Source of the DNA: Atherinomorus stipes
Taxonomy: Eukaryota > Chordata > Actinopteri > Atheriniformes > Atherinidae
Length of the DNA: 64,000 bases
NCBI GenBank assembly: GCA_023101725.1
Contig: JALJCO010003961.1
Span: 1-64,000 of the forward strand
Direction of reading: 5' to 3'
The notes beneath the pieces are model-generated. The model was not told the origin of the DNA, ran no database searches, and saw only the letters and a list, made by a program, of their open reading frames with translations. The position numbers and the translations under genes are program-made. Positions within the stretch are counted from its first letter, which is position 1. Each line of letters opens with the position of its first letter. This document shows positions 23,579 to 36,543 of this stretch, piece after piece.

Positions 23579-26500
23579 ACCCATCAGTCTGAGCCGGCTG
23601 TTTGGAGAAATACTTTCATCCTGATTGATTTCCTATCTTTGTTCCCCTATCAAAGAAATAAAATGTAATTTGTGTTAATATTGCAGTCACATCTTAGTTG
23701 AAATGAGGACAAAATGGCTTAAAAGTGATATTAAAATCACTGATGCATCACCAAATTGTTTTCAACATCTCCACTTGCCTCCTCCTCTGACGTCTTGTGT
23801 GATTCTGTGTGACTTGGACAACATGATGTTACATCCCCCTTTGCAATCTAGAGATAAAACTGTTTCTCAGGCCAGCTGGCAAACCCAGCTCCAATTTTCA
23901 CTCTTTAGCCCTTTTCAAGATCTCACAAGGGAAATATTTGGGTCCTCAGCTTCTAAATGCTGAAGTTCCGTGTTCACTGGTAACATGCTAACTACGTCCA
24001 TCTGTTCCTTACTGCAATGTGCAACGAATTCTAAAAACGTTTCTTTTTTTATGGCTGAAACAGTTTTTTAATCTGAAAATGATGCCACAAATTATATTAA
24101 TGTGGCCTAGAACAAATGGAAATGACATGCAAAATCCTGCTGCAAAGGTCTGCAAGTATGAACTGCTGATGAATGAGAGCAATGTAAAATTGCCTTTACA
24201 AATGCATTTTATGCCGCTGTTGACTGCTGATCACTGGGAAATTGGGTGAAAAAGACATTAAAAATAGAAAAACTTATAAAAGAAATTGTAAATTAAAGGA
24301 GCACAACCGACAGAACACTTACGAAGAGGACCCACACAGATATAAAGAAACGAAGTAGGGGCGCAGTGGAAAATGTGCTGTCATTTGGTATCATATTCTG
24401 CATCCTGTCTGGCCAGTTTTATGGATATAAAGCCAATGGAAACAAGTGCTACTCTGGACTCCAAGAGATCAAAATATTGCTGTGCTTTTCGAAATAAAAC
24501 AGGCTGAAACTGTAACCAACCAACCTATCATCTTCATATAATGTTACACGTTTTTCTTTATCAAGTACATTTGCAGTCTGCTTGAATGACTCATCATTTT
24601 CACAGAAAGCTTCCCCAGCACACGTCAGAACTCTCCTCTCTTCACTCTTTTACCCCACAACAGGGTGTGTATTCCAGGTCAGTACAACACGCCAACAGCC
24701 CTCAAGCCACACAAATTCTTCTTATTTTCACAGCAACCTCTCTGTGTCTCTTTTATTAGACCTTTGCCAGAGCAGGACGGCTCTTCGGGTTTCGGAAAGA
24801 AAAGGCCCGACAGCTGCCAGAAACTATTGGTGGTTGAGAAACAATGGCACGCCCTGTGTGATTCTCAGTGCCTCTCGAACCCCAAACGTCCTCCTTGCTG
24901 TAATCCGCTGTTCCTTTTATTTGTCAGATCATGGTTGCTGCCTCCAATTGGTTGTGTCAGCTCTGGCCCAGCAACACTGAGACGACCTGACCAACATGGC
25001 TGAACCTCTTGCCAAAAAGGACTGAGAAGAAAGGAGGAGGGAACGAGGGAAATGCTTTAATTGCTGCAAGAATCTCAACAGTTTGGGAAAATTTGTTTGA
25101 GAAAAGTGTGTGTGATCCAGCGGACTAAGCTTTGCTTCCACTTGCGACTTGTGTGGCTGATACTCTTTGCTGGGTGCGGGCCATCCTTGGGACAGCGGCA
25201 CAGAAATGAGAGCTATTATAAAAAGTGTGGGTGTCATTCGCAGCAGGGAGGGAGGTGGTGGTTATGTCAATGCAGGGAGACACCATATGTAAGTGATGCT
25301 GACATATGAACTGGTATACAGGTCCAAGATGCAACGGGAAGCAGTTAAAGTTTAAACAATGCAGCCTGCTGATTGCACCCAGATGTACGAGTTATTTTAC
25401 TTTAAATATGCAAATATGTCAGGCATTTCTTTTTTCACACTTAATGCAGATACGAACACTTGAAGTCAGTCTTGAGTATTGTTTGTCCTGCAGGAATTGC
25501 AGTCCAGCTTTCAGCGGATTCTATAAGTATTCTCAAAGTGTTTCGGGCTCATTGCGCTGGGCTTACGCCTAGAACTGTGAAAGTGATTACCACTGTGGTT
25601 TCTGTCTGCATTTCATACTTATGCAGCAGTTTATTTCACTGTTTAATCCTGATAGAAAATATTTGAATAGCGTACAAAACGGTGTCACCAAATGCCTTCA
25701 CACCCATTCACTTTTGAGAGGTTTGGAGCAAAGACACATATAGGCCCAATTTAAGTGAGTTTATTGGAGGGGACGCGTGGGAAGAGCAAGATTAATGGCT
25801 TTAACTTTATCTTGGCAAATCAAATTCCAATAAAGCTCAGAGAAAAATTAAAACCTGGCCAGGGCGAGCACTAAACTGTGACTTGATTGATGCGAATGGG
25901 TCAAAGTGGTTCCAAAAATCTGCAGGTGATTCTTTTACAGCCCGGATATCCAATTTAAACTTGGGGGTTTTATTAGCAGCCGATTGTTGATACAGGGACG
26001 CTCATTTCCCAAATGAAGTGCTGTTCACCTGAATGTGCCTGTCAAAGGGTAAGATTTACGATCTCCTGCAGAAACATTTAAATAGAGACCCTTATATGTT
26101 TCAGATTGATAATTTAAATAAAATGAGCTCAACACGTTACACTGAGGATCATGTTTAGAGCACATTTTTGTCTGTGATTATTCTAACAGAGACAGTGTTG
26201 TTACTTGAGATTGCATCAGTCACACATACTAAATATGAACACATGCTTTTGAGGAAAATGAAACAACTCTGTATCCTTGATTCATACCCTCAAACTGAGC
26301 TAAGTGCCCTGCAGTTTTTTTTCTTTCTTTGCAATGTTCTCATAGTTGCCTGATTTGTTTGTGATATTGTTGGCAGATTCAAAAATAATGTGGGACGGGT
26401 TCCAGAAGTTCTGGCAAAGTTGGACTTTGTTACCTCAATTCACACCTTGCACAAAGAAAAGCTTTATTTTTATGTTTTGATTGTTCAATTTTGGCTTGCC

Positions 26501-27878
26501 TGGGTGATTAAAAAGAAAAAAAAAAACAGGTTTTTGGGTGCAATCTGTAACTAGTGCAGCAATTTTCCAGAAAATAGATCTTTTCTGTCTATTTTTTTTA
26601 AATAAGCCTTATTTTCAACCCTCTGTGTCTGCTGTCCTCGGATCTCTGGTGTCAAACATTTTTGTCATGCATAAGTTCAGACTGTGCAGCCTGTACCAGT
26701 TTGACTCCAGGATGCCCTGCTGACTGTGGGGTTCAGAATCAAGGCAATATGGTAAAGGCCATGATCCCAGATGTACTGTACTAATGACTGAGTTGGAGGG
26801 GAGGCCAGATGGATGGAAACCATTATGATAAAGGGCCTTTTCTGGCCCAGAAATAAGGAGACTAACTACAAACCAGACAAGATAAACAATCTTCCCTCCA
26901 ACACCTTGGATCAAAACATTCAGTTTAAAGACAGTTGAGCAAGCATTAAGACAGACACTCCTATCAACTTTTTTTTCTTTTTTGGCAAAACACAATGTTC
27001 TCACAACATACCAGACCATGCTGTCTCAATATGGATCTCCAGATTTACTTTATAACTTTAGCAACACTTCATATTATAATAACACCCATTAACACCAGTG
27101 TGAGGGCATGCGACAGGGCGGTGCGTGGAGCTGGTGTGGTGGCCTGTAGTCGGGTGCCAGTCAGGGCATCATCAGGAGAGGGCCATCCCCGCGAGACAAG
27201 ATATCACCATAGCCTGGTAGGCTGACAGATTCAAGGCCCTTATTGAAAAATCAATGTCCATTTGTGCGTCCAGCTCACCTGGCCGTCTGCCAGCTCGGCT
27301 GAAGTCACCTAATGAAGCCTGATCCCGTTACCTGATTCCAGAATTACTGAGTCAAAGTGACTTTGCAGCTGAAGTCATCCATGCATCAGGGACCTCGGGG
27401 CAGTCCAAAACCATCCATGTTGTTGTTGTTGTTGTTTCAGTTTGCATGCTCCTGTTCTTTTTGGTGTAGAGCAGCATCCTGACCTGCAGATCTGCAGGTC
27501 CTATTGATTGCATGCCGTTATGGGAAAAGTAGCTCTTAGCTCAGAGGCTGTTAGAGCTTATTGTAGATTTTAGGTTAAAGGAATTATAATACTCAAATAA
27601 TAAAAAGATTCCAAATAAATGTCCAGCATTTGAGTTGTAAACAATGTGGGAAAACTGAAAAATCCAATTCCTTTGAAAGTCCCAGAATCTCAGATTTAAT
27701 GAAGTAGTATTACTGTAGAAGTACTTGCAAATTAAAGAAACTCAAGTTTCTCACAATAGACATAGCCTTCCATATTAGGTAAATAAAGCACAGATTGCTT
27801 CTTTTGTCTTTTTTTTTTATAGTACTTTTACTCCCCACTTAGGAACTCAGAAGCAATGATACTTTATATATTTTCAAA
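23579..27878. other. Non-coding stretch, no feature recognised
   Basis: No exon or transposon ends can be defended. It contains a (TGT)n microsatellite at 27418-27436. A TTAAAGGAGCACAACC sequence at about 24294 resembles a TTAA-element end but has no partner. Confidence 0.45.
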
Positions 27879-28284
27879 AGGTACAGTGTGTAAAAAAATC
27901 ACAGGTCAATGCAGAAAAATCTGATATATAATTCAAAACTTTGTTTCTATTGATCTGTAATTGCTACACTAGAATAACTGTTATGTGTTTATTTTCTTAG
28001 AATGGGTCATTTATATCTACTTGCTGGGGGGTGCACATACGTAAAGGCTGCCATATTTTTTTCCACCAATTTTACTACGGTGTCCCTGAATGGACAAAAC
28101 AATGTGTGTGAAGTGCAAACCCTCTGAACTTTAAAACTGCTGTACCAGCTTTGTTTAATGGGAGTTGGAGCACTGTTTGGGATAATTAATGCCTTAAAAA
28201 AGATAAATGTAGTTACTCATAGTACAGTCATAGCTACACCTGAGACCACTGGATCCACACACAGATGAAAACATACAGTATATA

Positions 28285-29755
28285 TGTTGTGTTCACACTG
28301 GACATGAATAAAATTATTCGCGTGAATGAATTACATGTTAAGTCAGTGTACAGGTGCGAATAGACGTGCGTTTGCTTGGGGCGACGTGTTTGACACAAAT
28401 TTGCAGCACGACAAGCCCCAAACACACGTCTTATTCGTGTGAATGAAGCGTTTTACTTGCGAGAATGAGGCGTCCTACTCGCACGAATAGTGTATTTCAC
28501 CTATTCGCTCGAGTTTTTAAAAAATTTAATGCAAGAGTTTATACGGACACACAATACGAGTCTTGTCATTAAAAATGAATGAGACGTGATGTCAATGGAC
28601 CGGCGCTCTACAGCTGGAGTAAAGCTTGCTGCACTCTGCTATCGTAAAAATGGAAAAGTGCTTTTCACAGATAAAATCACAAAGTGCTGCACACAAAAGC
28701 GGTGTAGTAATACCATAAATTTAGGACTGAAAACCCAGTCAGCCAAAACCTCATTCACCAAAAGCTGCAGGTCTCTGCAGTTGGTGTTTGAAGGGGTGAA
28801 ATGGCACAACGCCGACACTGCAGCGGGAACAGAGTACCTGTAGTTCCCAGAGGAATATGCAGCTAAGTCCTCGCTACATAAATAAATTGAGGTTGTGTGT
28901 TATCAAACATCAATATAATTCAATAAGAGTCTGTGCTCAGACTAGTGTAGTATTCAGTTTGGTCACTAGATGACACTCCAGTACTAGGAGTTCTGCCTCA
29001 GCTGACTGTAAACAGACACTTGCTCTGTGTTGTGATCCAAAGTATGAAAACAGCATGAAAGTGGGCAGTTACGAGTTGCGTTTAATCAGCTGGTTAAATT
29101 TTAGAGGTGGAGGTGAGGAGACGCCAGAGACTCGTTAAATTGAGCTACAATAGCTAGCGACAACAGCCACGTTCTTTTGCTGGAAGCTAGAAGTTGTTGG
29201 AAGTTTTACTGCAAGCGCTAATTAGCTGCAGCTAGCTTACTCACCAAAGGCAGGTGGACAGACACTCAGCAGCCGGAATATAGCGCCAGTTTGTATCCTG
29301 GAGTGATATGCAACACCAATTCTCACAGACAGAAACCCATCAAAGCTCGGGATATCCCCTTGGAAGCGGCCGCCATCCAGATGTAACTCCTGGATCAGGT
29401 GATAAAATTCACCGAGCTCTGAGCGCCTCTGGAAAATCTGGTGGACCCAAACACGGCGGCGTCTTCGGTTTTCTGACTTCCAAAGCAGGTACAATGCCAC
29501 AACTCTCTCAAAGTACTCAAAATAACTCGGTTCTGCCATGTTCACCTGACTGAAGTGACTGACGTGTGACAAACCATTATCCCCCACTCCAGAAAGTTTA
29601 ACTTGACGTGCGAATGAAGCATTTTATTTGTGCATATTATGTGCTTCATTCATGCGAAAAAAAAAACCCTTAATCAAGCGAGTAAACATCCAGCATTCGC
29701 ACGTTGAAATCAATGCGTGTATGGGTATGGAGGCATGCGGTATGAACACAGGGTT
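28285..29755. mobile_element. Harbinger-type element carrying a transposase remnant
   Basis: The left end reads GTGTTCACACTGGACATG, followed by ATTCGCGTGAATG-like words. The right end inverts to GTGTTCATACCGCATGCC. The inside has many ATTCGC/GCGAAT words and a minus-strand frame matching the start of HARBI1-like transposases. The target duplication is not clear. The boundaries are approximate, and the ends being those of the transposase-bearing unit is inference. Confidence 0.55.
29237..29587 (-). pseudogene. HARBI1-like transposase, N-terminal part only
   Basis: The 116-residue frame contains RRRRRVWVHQIFQRRSELGE (about residues 37-56), then FYHLIQELHLDGGRFQG. This matches the conserved start of fish PIF/Harbinger nucleases: a W-V-H-x-I/P-x-x-R-R motif followed by the L-x-L-D-x-x-R-F motif. 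After about residue 75 the match fails and the frame ends at 116. The DDE nuclease domain is not present, so it cannot catalyse transposition. It might be a first exon whose downstream exons were deleted. Confidence 0.65.
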
Positions 29756-30387
29756 ATATCTGGGAGTATTTTGGCCACTAATGGCCATCATACATTCACA
29801 ACAGTGCTTGGAATATGAAGCCCTTTGAAAGTAAACATCTTTTCTTTCAAATACCCATCTTTACCACTAGATGTCAGTAATTCTTCCATTCAACACAATA
29901 AAGCAACCAGGGGTCTGTTGCATGAAGCAGGTTCAACAAACTCCGAGAGTAACTCTGAACTCTGAGTTGACCTACTCGGAGATGGGAAACTCTGAGTTTT
30001 CAGTCCCATAACAGCTGATTTGAGTTGGTTTAATCAACTCAGAGTAGTTCGACCCGGGGTTTTAACCCGGCACTACCAAGATAAAAAGCCAACATCAATT
30101 GAGCACCGATTCGACGAGTCACCATGGTAACGTAGACGCGAGGGCGGGGCTGCGCTCGCCATTGAATGGAGATATAACTTTGAAAGCCTCATATGGCGAG
30201 TTTGAACTGCTGCCGCTGCTGCAAGCAAAAAAATAAAAAAAGAAAGAAAGAAAGAAAGACGGCATGGGAGAAGATTTAAGTTTAAATGCTGTCCTTTACA
30301 ATCACAACGATGTTATCGAGTAGAACTGTTTAATGGTAACGCGACAGTCTCGTATAATTTCACTATGGTTCCAGGTGACTGAATATG

Positions 30388-30475
30388 AATATCTGGTTGG
30401 TCTAATGGTCTGCGCGCTTGCCTGCAACTTGGGGGGGGGGGGGGGGGGGGGGATGTTTGAATCCAGATTTGTACT
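30388..30475 (+). repeat. tRNA-like segment with expanded G run, Harbinger copy 2
   Basis: It has an A box TGGTCTAATGG and a B box GTTTGAATCC, separated by GCGCGCTTGCCTGCAACTT and 22 consecutive G (30431-30452). Copy 1 has only six G at the equivalent position, so the run expanded in this copy or shrank in the other. The part CTGCAAC could be an anticodon loop with GCA, but the stem pairing is poor. Confidence 0.55.
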
Positions 30476-30693
30476 TTTACCACAGTCTTTTTGTTTATTT
30501 AACTTGAGTGAAATCCCTCAGGGAGAAGCGCTCTTGTCGGCAGCATTAAGATTAAATATAGCCGTTGCATTTCTCAAATGCCCTGCGTCTACAATGAAAG
30601 AAAAAAAAAAATCTATTTGCGAAAAAATGCAGGGTAATAGACAGTATGCTTCGAGAGAAAAGCGCATGGCAACATAAAAATAAAAAGCCACAA

Positions 30694-30757
30694 CAAGAAT
30701 TGAACCGTAGTTGTCTGCATAGCAAACGAACACTTTATCCATTTAGCCAGAACCAGA
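30694..30757 (-). repeat. tRNA-like segment on the minus strand, Harbinger copy 2
   Basis: The minus strand reads TGGCTAAATGGATAAAG (good A box), then a diverged B box, CGGTTCAATTC. It corresponds to 16230-16293 in copy 1. Confidence 0.5.
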
Positions 30758-31479
30758 GACAGCTAGATGGTCAAATGATCATGTTAAATCATCTCTTGTA
30801 AACGGAGAGACAGGACCTCCAACTATTACGTATGGCTGGTGATATTATAAATGTACGGACGGATCAGCTCGTGTATGTAGATAACTGACCGTGATGTGTA
30901 ACTGTAACGTCAGAAATGACAACTGTCGGGAAATTAAACTTCTATCCGTGGTCTGATAATGATCTCTGAATATTTAACCCTTCATGCAGCATCTTAATCC
31001 ATAAAATCCTCATCAAAAGATAAGGATGTAACCTACCGACTCTGATTTATTTTTTTAACATGTTTTATTTAAGACGGCAGCAGCCAAAACTCATCGCTGA
31101 CTTAATGAATGAATGAGGAAAAGGAAACAGCAAGTGTGACTAAAAGTGGGTGGAGACAGCGAGAAACTCAAGGTTTCTCCACACTAACCTGCTCCCGACC
31201 AGGTTAGTTTCAGAGAGTCTGTTACCATGGTAACTGACCGAGGGTTTAAGTTACCCCTCTTCGTGCAACAGGCTAGAGTTACTCCTCTTTCCCTGGGTTG
31301 AGTTACCTACCTTTGTGTTACGAAAAACTCAGAGTTTCCCAAATTTCGGGGTAAAACAACTCAGGGTTTTCATTAAACCTGCTTCGTGCAACAGACCCCA
31401 GATCACCATTCTGCTTGTTATGATGCTGGACAGGACAAGTAAAAAAAAAAAAAAAAATTCTTACATAGTGTACCTTTAA

Positions 31480-34189
31480 GTCCAAATTGATTTAAAAATA
31501 GACTCACCAACAAAAAATAATTATTGGTCAATTCATCCAACCTTTATTTTCCTTTCTTTGATAAGACTCACTTTGAATGGCCTGCTATCCTGGCTGGTCA
31601 AAGTTCACTGAAATTACTCAAACATTCTGGTTATGAGATGTCATGGGTGCAGACATAACATTGTAAGAGAGCATTTAATTCATTAATATTTGATGAGAAT
31701 ATTGGTAAAAATTGCCATTTATATTTGGCTTTGATGTGAAGAGGTTCAGTATCAGATTCTGTAAATCTGAAACTGAATCTCTTGTGCTAAAAAGATGGAA
31801 AAAGTTCAGCTTTGCAATGATTGTGCTGCATGCTGCAAAGCATAAGAAAGAAATTAGACATACAATAGTATACTGTAAATGACTCACACCAGGATGGATT
31901 ACTTAAACGAAAACGCAGCCTGTCTCTTAGACTATACAGTCCACAGCAGATTGTAACTGTGGTCATCTTTTCGAGCTTTCCGGATAAACCGCTGTAATAT
32001 CACTGCTGAAACTGAGGTTTTTCTTCCAGTCATTCCACTCACAGTTTACCATTAGATGGATAGAGGAACTACACTATGGTATTGTGCATCGTGATTCATT
32101 TTTAGCCCATTCACAGACTGTGGTCTAATTGTGTCCGGGAAACCTTTCCTGTGTGTAAACGCCTGGCCACTCTGACAAATCATGATGTTAAATGTCAGCT
32201 GGCTTGAAAGTTGTGGCGGAGGCGGCTGAGCAGCAAAGCTGCCCCTCTTCAGTGGATTATTTCTCTCTGTGAAGTTTCATTTGCCCGAAGATGAGCGGCT
32301 GTCAGAGGCGGTGGCCTGTAATCCCTCTGGCTACAGCAGCGGTGCCCCATCTGAAGTGGAATCAAACAACTGACTGTGAAACCCCAGTCAGAATTAAACT
32401 CTAGTGGACTAGGACAGCAAGCTGATATGGCGGCTGGTGATTACCACGGTACGCGACACAGATGTACAACCCTGCTCTGAAGGGCTTGGTGCTGCTCTCT
32501 TCCCTACAACCATCGAGAAGAAAAAGGGGGTTTGATGATAAAGACCATTCCTGATGTACCTTTGTGAAAGACTGAGTCATACTGAGATGAGGGCGAGGAT
32601 GGAGGAGAAGTGAGGTCAGTGAGGGTGAGGAGGAGAGACAGATGAGGAAGTTGCTTGTGTGGGAAAGGCAAGAGAGGAGGGGAGGAAGGCACTGCTGAGG
32701 GCAATGCTCATGATAAGAGACAACATCCAGGAGGGAGAGGGCCCTGCCTTTAGAGCAGCAGATGCTTTCAAAGTTGAGCTGGCATTCATTACCAGGATGA
32801 CGTAGTCTGTCTGTGCACCTTGTCTGTCCCCAGTCTGACCCTGAATTCACACTGGCCCCTGCCTCCCCTCTGCTGGACAGCCAGGGGGTCTGTCGTAGAA
32901 ATTGTTAAACATACATGCAACAGAAGGTTCTCTCCAAAATTCCTCTACATATTAGGAATACCCCCCTTGGTGCACCCCTCCGGCACGGTCCCTGCAGACT
33001 ATCCCTGTCCCTGGTCTACCCAGAAGAGTCTCACAAAGAGGGCAGTGTGTAATGCAATTTGGTTGATTAAAAGAAAACATTAAAGCGCTACCTTATTGAA
33101 TTTGACGGCACGTACGGATCCGGATCTCACCAGCCACTCTGTTTTATTGGCCGGGATAAAGGGGATCACGTCATTCCCCATCACCCCTCCACCACCCGCC
33201 ACCTCCACACCGCCTTGCCCACCCAGCAGCCCCGCCTTCCTTCATCCCTTCGAGCCCAGACAGACAAACCTTGGCAGGAGGACATCCTGGCAGGGCAGAG
33301 ATTTGTTTAGACCCCTGTCTCCCTCTCTTTTCTGACTCTCCGCCCTTTCTCATTGCAACTCTCTAACCTTGGCCACCGCAATGGAGAGAGAGCGGTATAA
33401 AAAAGGGGAAAGTATTATACATAAATGGAGAGTGAAAGTGGGAGAGACCTTTGGAATGAGTGAGGAGGAGTCATTTTGTTTGTGTCAGTAAACAGGCTGA
33501 TGGGTCATTAATCTCACGAGTGGATGGGTTGGAGGTATCTCCGTCACTGTCTGTCCAAGATGACTCACTTGCATTGTTCCGAACCCGTTCCAAGTCTCGT
33601 AGTCTATAATTTAAACTCAGACAGGGCTCTTTTGGGGTGGGGAGAGAGGGGTAAGTGGAAGGGGAGTAGCATTCAGTGAATATCAAACACCTGCCAATCT
33701 ACTCAGTAGAGCCCAAGTACACTCAGCTCATAATATCTAGTCCATGTATCAGAGTTATTGTGATGATGGCACTCAACCCGGTTGTGTAGGGCAGCAACAA
33801 AACAACTTCTGAATGAAAGTCTTGTGTTTAGATGACATCATCTGTGGCTGCTTCAATTACACTGCAAGAAATGAATAACAGTACACAAGGGGTGACGTAA
33901 TGTATCAGCACTATGTTGTGCCAGTGAAATGAGACTTTTAATCCATATTGGCTTTGGTGCATTATTGACTCCAAAAACTTTATTACATCATCTTTAGTAT
34001 GGTCTCAGCAGAACAATGATAAAAGAAATAAACTTTATTCAAGGATTTGGTTTATACCAGCCAAAGTGCTGAATAACCCACCAGTTGCAGCTATCTTTAT
34101 AGGGATGTATACACTAAAACCTTAACCATTACCAGCTCATGCCGAATAATTATACTAAAAAGTGAAAAAAGGGACCAATATTGTCCCAA
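31480..34189. other. Non-coding stretch, no feature recognised
   Basis: No exon or transposon ends recognised. Purine-rich (32580-32740) and C-rich (33170-33260) stretches produce open frames that I regard as compositional. Confidence 0.45.
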
Positions 34190-34735
34190 CAACCTGGGAG
34201 TTGGGCAAAGACTGTAGAAAATATGGACTTAGTATCCTATCTCGTCTGAATAGAGGAAAGTGAGGCCAGTTTGGTGTGTCCCACTGTCGCCATCATGCTG
34301 TGTGTCGTTACTCCTGGAAAATATTAAAATGGGCAAAGTGCAGCCTCAGGGCATATGGTTGAAAGCTGACGTACTCTGGGCTAAACGCTAACCGAGCTAA
34401 CTCAAAACTAACAGGAGATATAGAAGATTAGCCTCCTGAGTGGCGGGCTAAAAGTAATACATGCTTTTACTTGCTATTAGCTGACTAAAAACCACCGGTG
34501 TGCTACTCTGATACAGACTGAGACCTTACTGAGAGCAAACAAGGAGCTAGCTAGGAGCTACCGGTCGGCAGGCTGGCTTCCGGTGTGCCGCATGTCAATC
34601 AAAAGTAAAAAACAAACAAACAAAAAAACCTGTTTATTTCTGCAGTGAAGTTGGTCTTTTTAACATGGGAGTCTATGGGGATTTGCTCTGTTTTGCAGTC
34701 AGCCCCTAGTGGATAAAGTAAGAACTACAAATCAG
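34190..34735. repeat. Probable dispersed repeat, family unknown
   Basis: It contains GACTGTAGAAAATATGGACT at the left and AACATGGGAGTCTATGGGGA at the right. Such wording is common in interspersed repeats of fish. The LINE fragment follows directly. The ends are not defined. Confidence 0.4.
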
Positions 34736-35590
34736 ATGCTAAAACCAGCAGGAGAGATCATGTTTCTTCAGTTCTAGCTTCTCTTCATTGGCTCCCTGTT
34801 AAATCCAGGATAGAATTTAAAATTATTCTTCTCACATATAAAGCTCTCCATGACCAAGCTCCATTATATATTAGTGATCTCATAGTTCCCTATATTCCAA
34901 GCAGAGCACTTCGCTCTCAAACTGCGAGTCTTCTGGTGGTTCCAAGGGTCTCTAAGAGTAGAATGGGAGGCAGGGCGTTTGGCTATCAAGCCCCCCTATT
35001 GTGGAACCAGCTACCAATTCAGGTTCGGGAGGCAGACCCCCTCTCTACCTTTAAGATTAGACTTAAAACCTTCCTTTTTGATAAGTCTTATAGTTAGGGA
35101 TGGTTAGCCATCCCTTAGTTAAGCTGCTAGGTTTAGACTGCTGCGGGACGTTCATGATGCACTGTGCTTCCTTTCCCACTCATCTCTGCTTCTCCAGGTA
35201 GATACTTGTGACAGTATTGCATCATCAACTGTGTTTCTCCTCTCTCAGCGGTCTGGCTGGATAAAAAGTTGCAGTATCTGTTGGTCTCTCTTTCTGTCTT
35301 CTCCACCCCAGCCGGTTGAGGCAGATGGCCTCCCTACCTGAGGCGGGTTCTGCTGGAGGTTTTTCCTCCCTGTTAAAAGGATGTTTTTCTTCCCACTGTC
35401 GCCACCACTCCGTACTTGCTCAGGATGGGGGATTGGACTGGGTCAAGTCAAGATTCGATCCAATCTGTTGGTTTCCTTAGCTAGGCTATTATGAATCTGA
35501 CCTGAATTTTTCTGTCTGTTAAGCGCCCTGAGGTGACATTGTCATGAATGGACGCTATACAAATAAAGTTGAATTGAATTGAATTGAAAT
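34736..35590 (+). mobile_element. 5'-truncated LINE with 3' UTR and tail
   Basis: It carries the last ~120 codons of ORF2, then a ~490-bp 3' untranslated region. The region includes CTCCCTGTTAAAAGGATG and AAGCGCCCTGAGGTGACATT, followed by ATACAAATAAAGTTGAATTG and an (AATTG)n tail ending near 35588. The tail resembles the one at 60340-60376. This is the usual product of target-primed reverse transcription that stopped early. CR1/L2-group affiliation is inference from the C-terminal protein block. Confidence 0.85.
34740..35097 (+). pseudogene. LINE ORF2 C-terminal fragment
   Basis: The open frame runs without a stop to TAG at 35095-35097. It contains VLASLHWLPVKSRIEFKI, then LTYKALHDQAPLYISDLI, then RALRSQTASLLVVP, LLWNQLPIQVRE and FKIRLKTFLFD. 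These are the typical blocks after the reverse transcriptase core in fish CR1/L2-group LINEs (compare the decayed copy at 13268-13513). The endonuclease and polymerase domains are absent because the insertion is 5'-truncated, so it has no function of its own. Confidence 0.85.
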
Positions 35591-35642
35591 ATTTACTTCT
35601 TCCGGGTAGCTTTAGAGTTGGCTACCAGAGGTTGCCGCTTGG

Positions 35643-35706
35643 AGTTGGGTCAAAAAAACAACCCAAAGTAGCCAATAACCCTGAAGTAACCCAGAAATTA
35701 GTTGGT
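35643..35706 (-). repeat. Fragment related to the palindromic MITE at 36544-37010
   Basis: On the minus strand it reads GACCAACTAATTTCTGGGTT and ends in GGGTTG...TTTGACCCAA. This matches about 36578-36600 of the MITE. It is in inverted orientation, about 0.9 kb from the larger copy. Confidence 0.55.
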
Positions 35707-36543
35707 CTCTTTTAGTCCAACAGTTTTTAGTCTGCATCTCAACAAATAACCTGAACCTGATGTGCTCCGTTGAAAACTAACCTGAAAAGGTCCAAAGTAA
35801 ATAATTATGTCTTGCTTCAAGTACTTGTTGTCTTCATGAGGACGAATGGTCCCAACAGGGTCAGTGGGCCTATAACAGAAAAGGGCCAAATGAAAAACAT
35901 ACTCACACCTTTAAAATGTCAAACATGAAGGAGTAACATAAAATTTTTATTTCAAACTTCAAAAACAAACATCCACAGTTTTTCCTGGACCTTAACCAAA
36001 CAGTGGAGTTAATATCAATTTACATTTACTCAGCAAGAGACAGACTCATGATTTAGTAAGACCTCAGTATGTTTCAGATTTAACACAGTGAACCTCCAAA
36101 ATCCAAAATGTCTGAAAACTTTTGTGCCAAATTCCTGCCAATTCTGGGAATTTTTGCAAATCTCTGCCAAAACAAACCTTTTTGACCATGACTTCATGCA
36201 GCTATACCAGACATCTGGGACTGCCCTTCTTCCTGACAACAAGGTGTTGATGTTATAGAATAAAACAGAATCTGGTCTGCTTCTGAGCTGTCTGCAGCTG
36301 GGTGTTTCATCTGACAAGAAACTAGCTGTATTGTTACAAAGACAAGGTTAAGATTGAAGTGACCTGAAGGGTCATTAGAGGTATCTTTTAGTATGTTATT
36401 AGACATTCATAATCTGGTCCTCACATGTTGAAGGATGCTACAGATCACTTCAATGTTAGTGTAATGACAAAAAAACAGGGTGACCAGTAAAATAACATCA
36501 TCCCAACACACTTTGTATACTTTAGTGTTCTTCAGATGTTACA
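35707..36543. other. Non-coding stretch, no feature recognised
   Basis: No exon or repeat boundary seen. Confidence 0.4.

Larger units (their letters stand above)
29911..31398. mobile_element. Non-autonomous PIF/Harbinger-type element, copy 2 (uninterrupted)
   Basis: The left end is GGGTCTGTTGCATGAAGCAG and the right end CTTCGTGCAACAGACCC, with a CAG duplication at 29908-29910 and 31399-31401. The host repeat's relative at 42140-42230 has a single CAG at the equivalent place (...GTAGCCAGATCATCATT...), giving an empty site. It aligns with copy 1 (14336-16898) from end to end except for copy 1's TTAA insertion. Two tRNA-like segments and a 22-base G run lie inside. Confidence 0.85.
27879..31475. 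mobile_element. Composite DNA element hosting two further insertions
   Basis: The outer ends are AGGTACAGTGTGTAA and inverted AGGTACACTATGTAA (13 of 15 identical). TTAA follows the right end (31476-31479); the left flank (CAAA) is not a clean match, so the target duplication is decayed or the left edge is slightly off. About 0.6 kb is host sequence; the rest is a Harbinger-type element at about 28285-29755 and a Harbinger copy at 29911-31398. A relative of the host's right part occurs at 42140-42230. Confidence 0.65.

Noticed and set aside
24290..24310. TTAAAGGAGCACAACC, like a TTAA-element end
   Set aside because: No inverted partner found within several kilobases.
24929..25237. 102-codon minus-strand frame with a signal-peptide-like start (MTPTLFIIALISVPLSQG)
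   Set aside because: The remainder is low-complexity and not recognisable. No splice sites or promoter support it, and overlapping frames on the plus strand are equally long.
32401..32850. 149-codon minus-strand frame
   Set aside because: Driven by a purine-rich tract, giving Ser/Leu/Pro-rich translation; no family resemblance.
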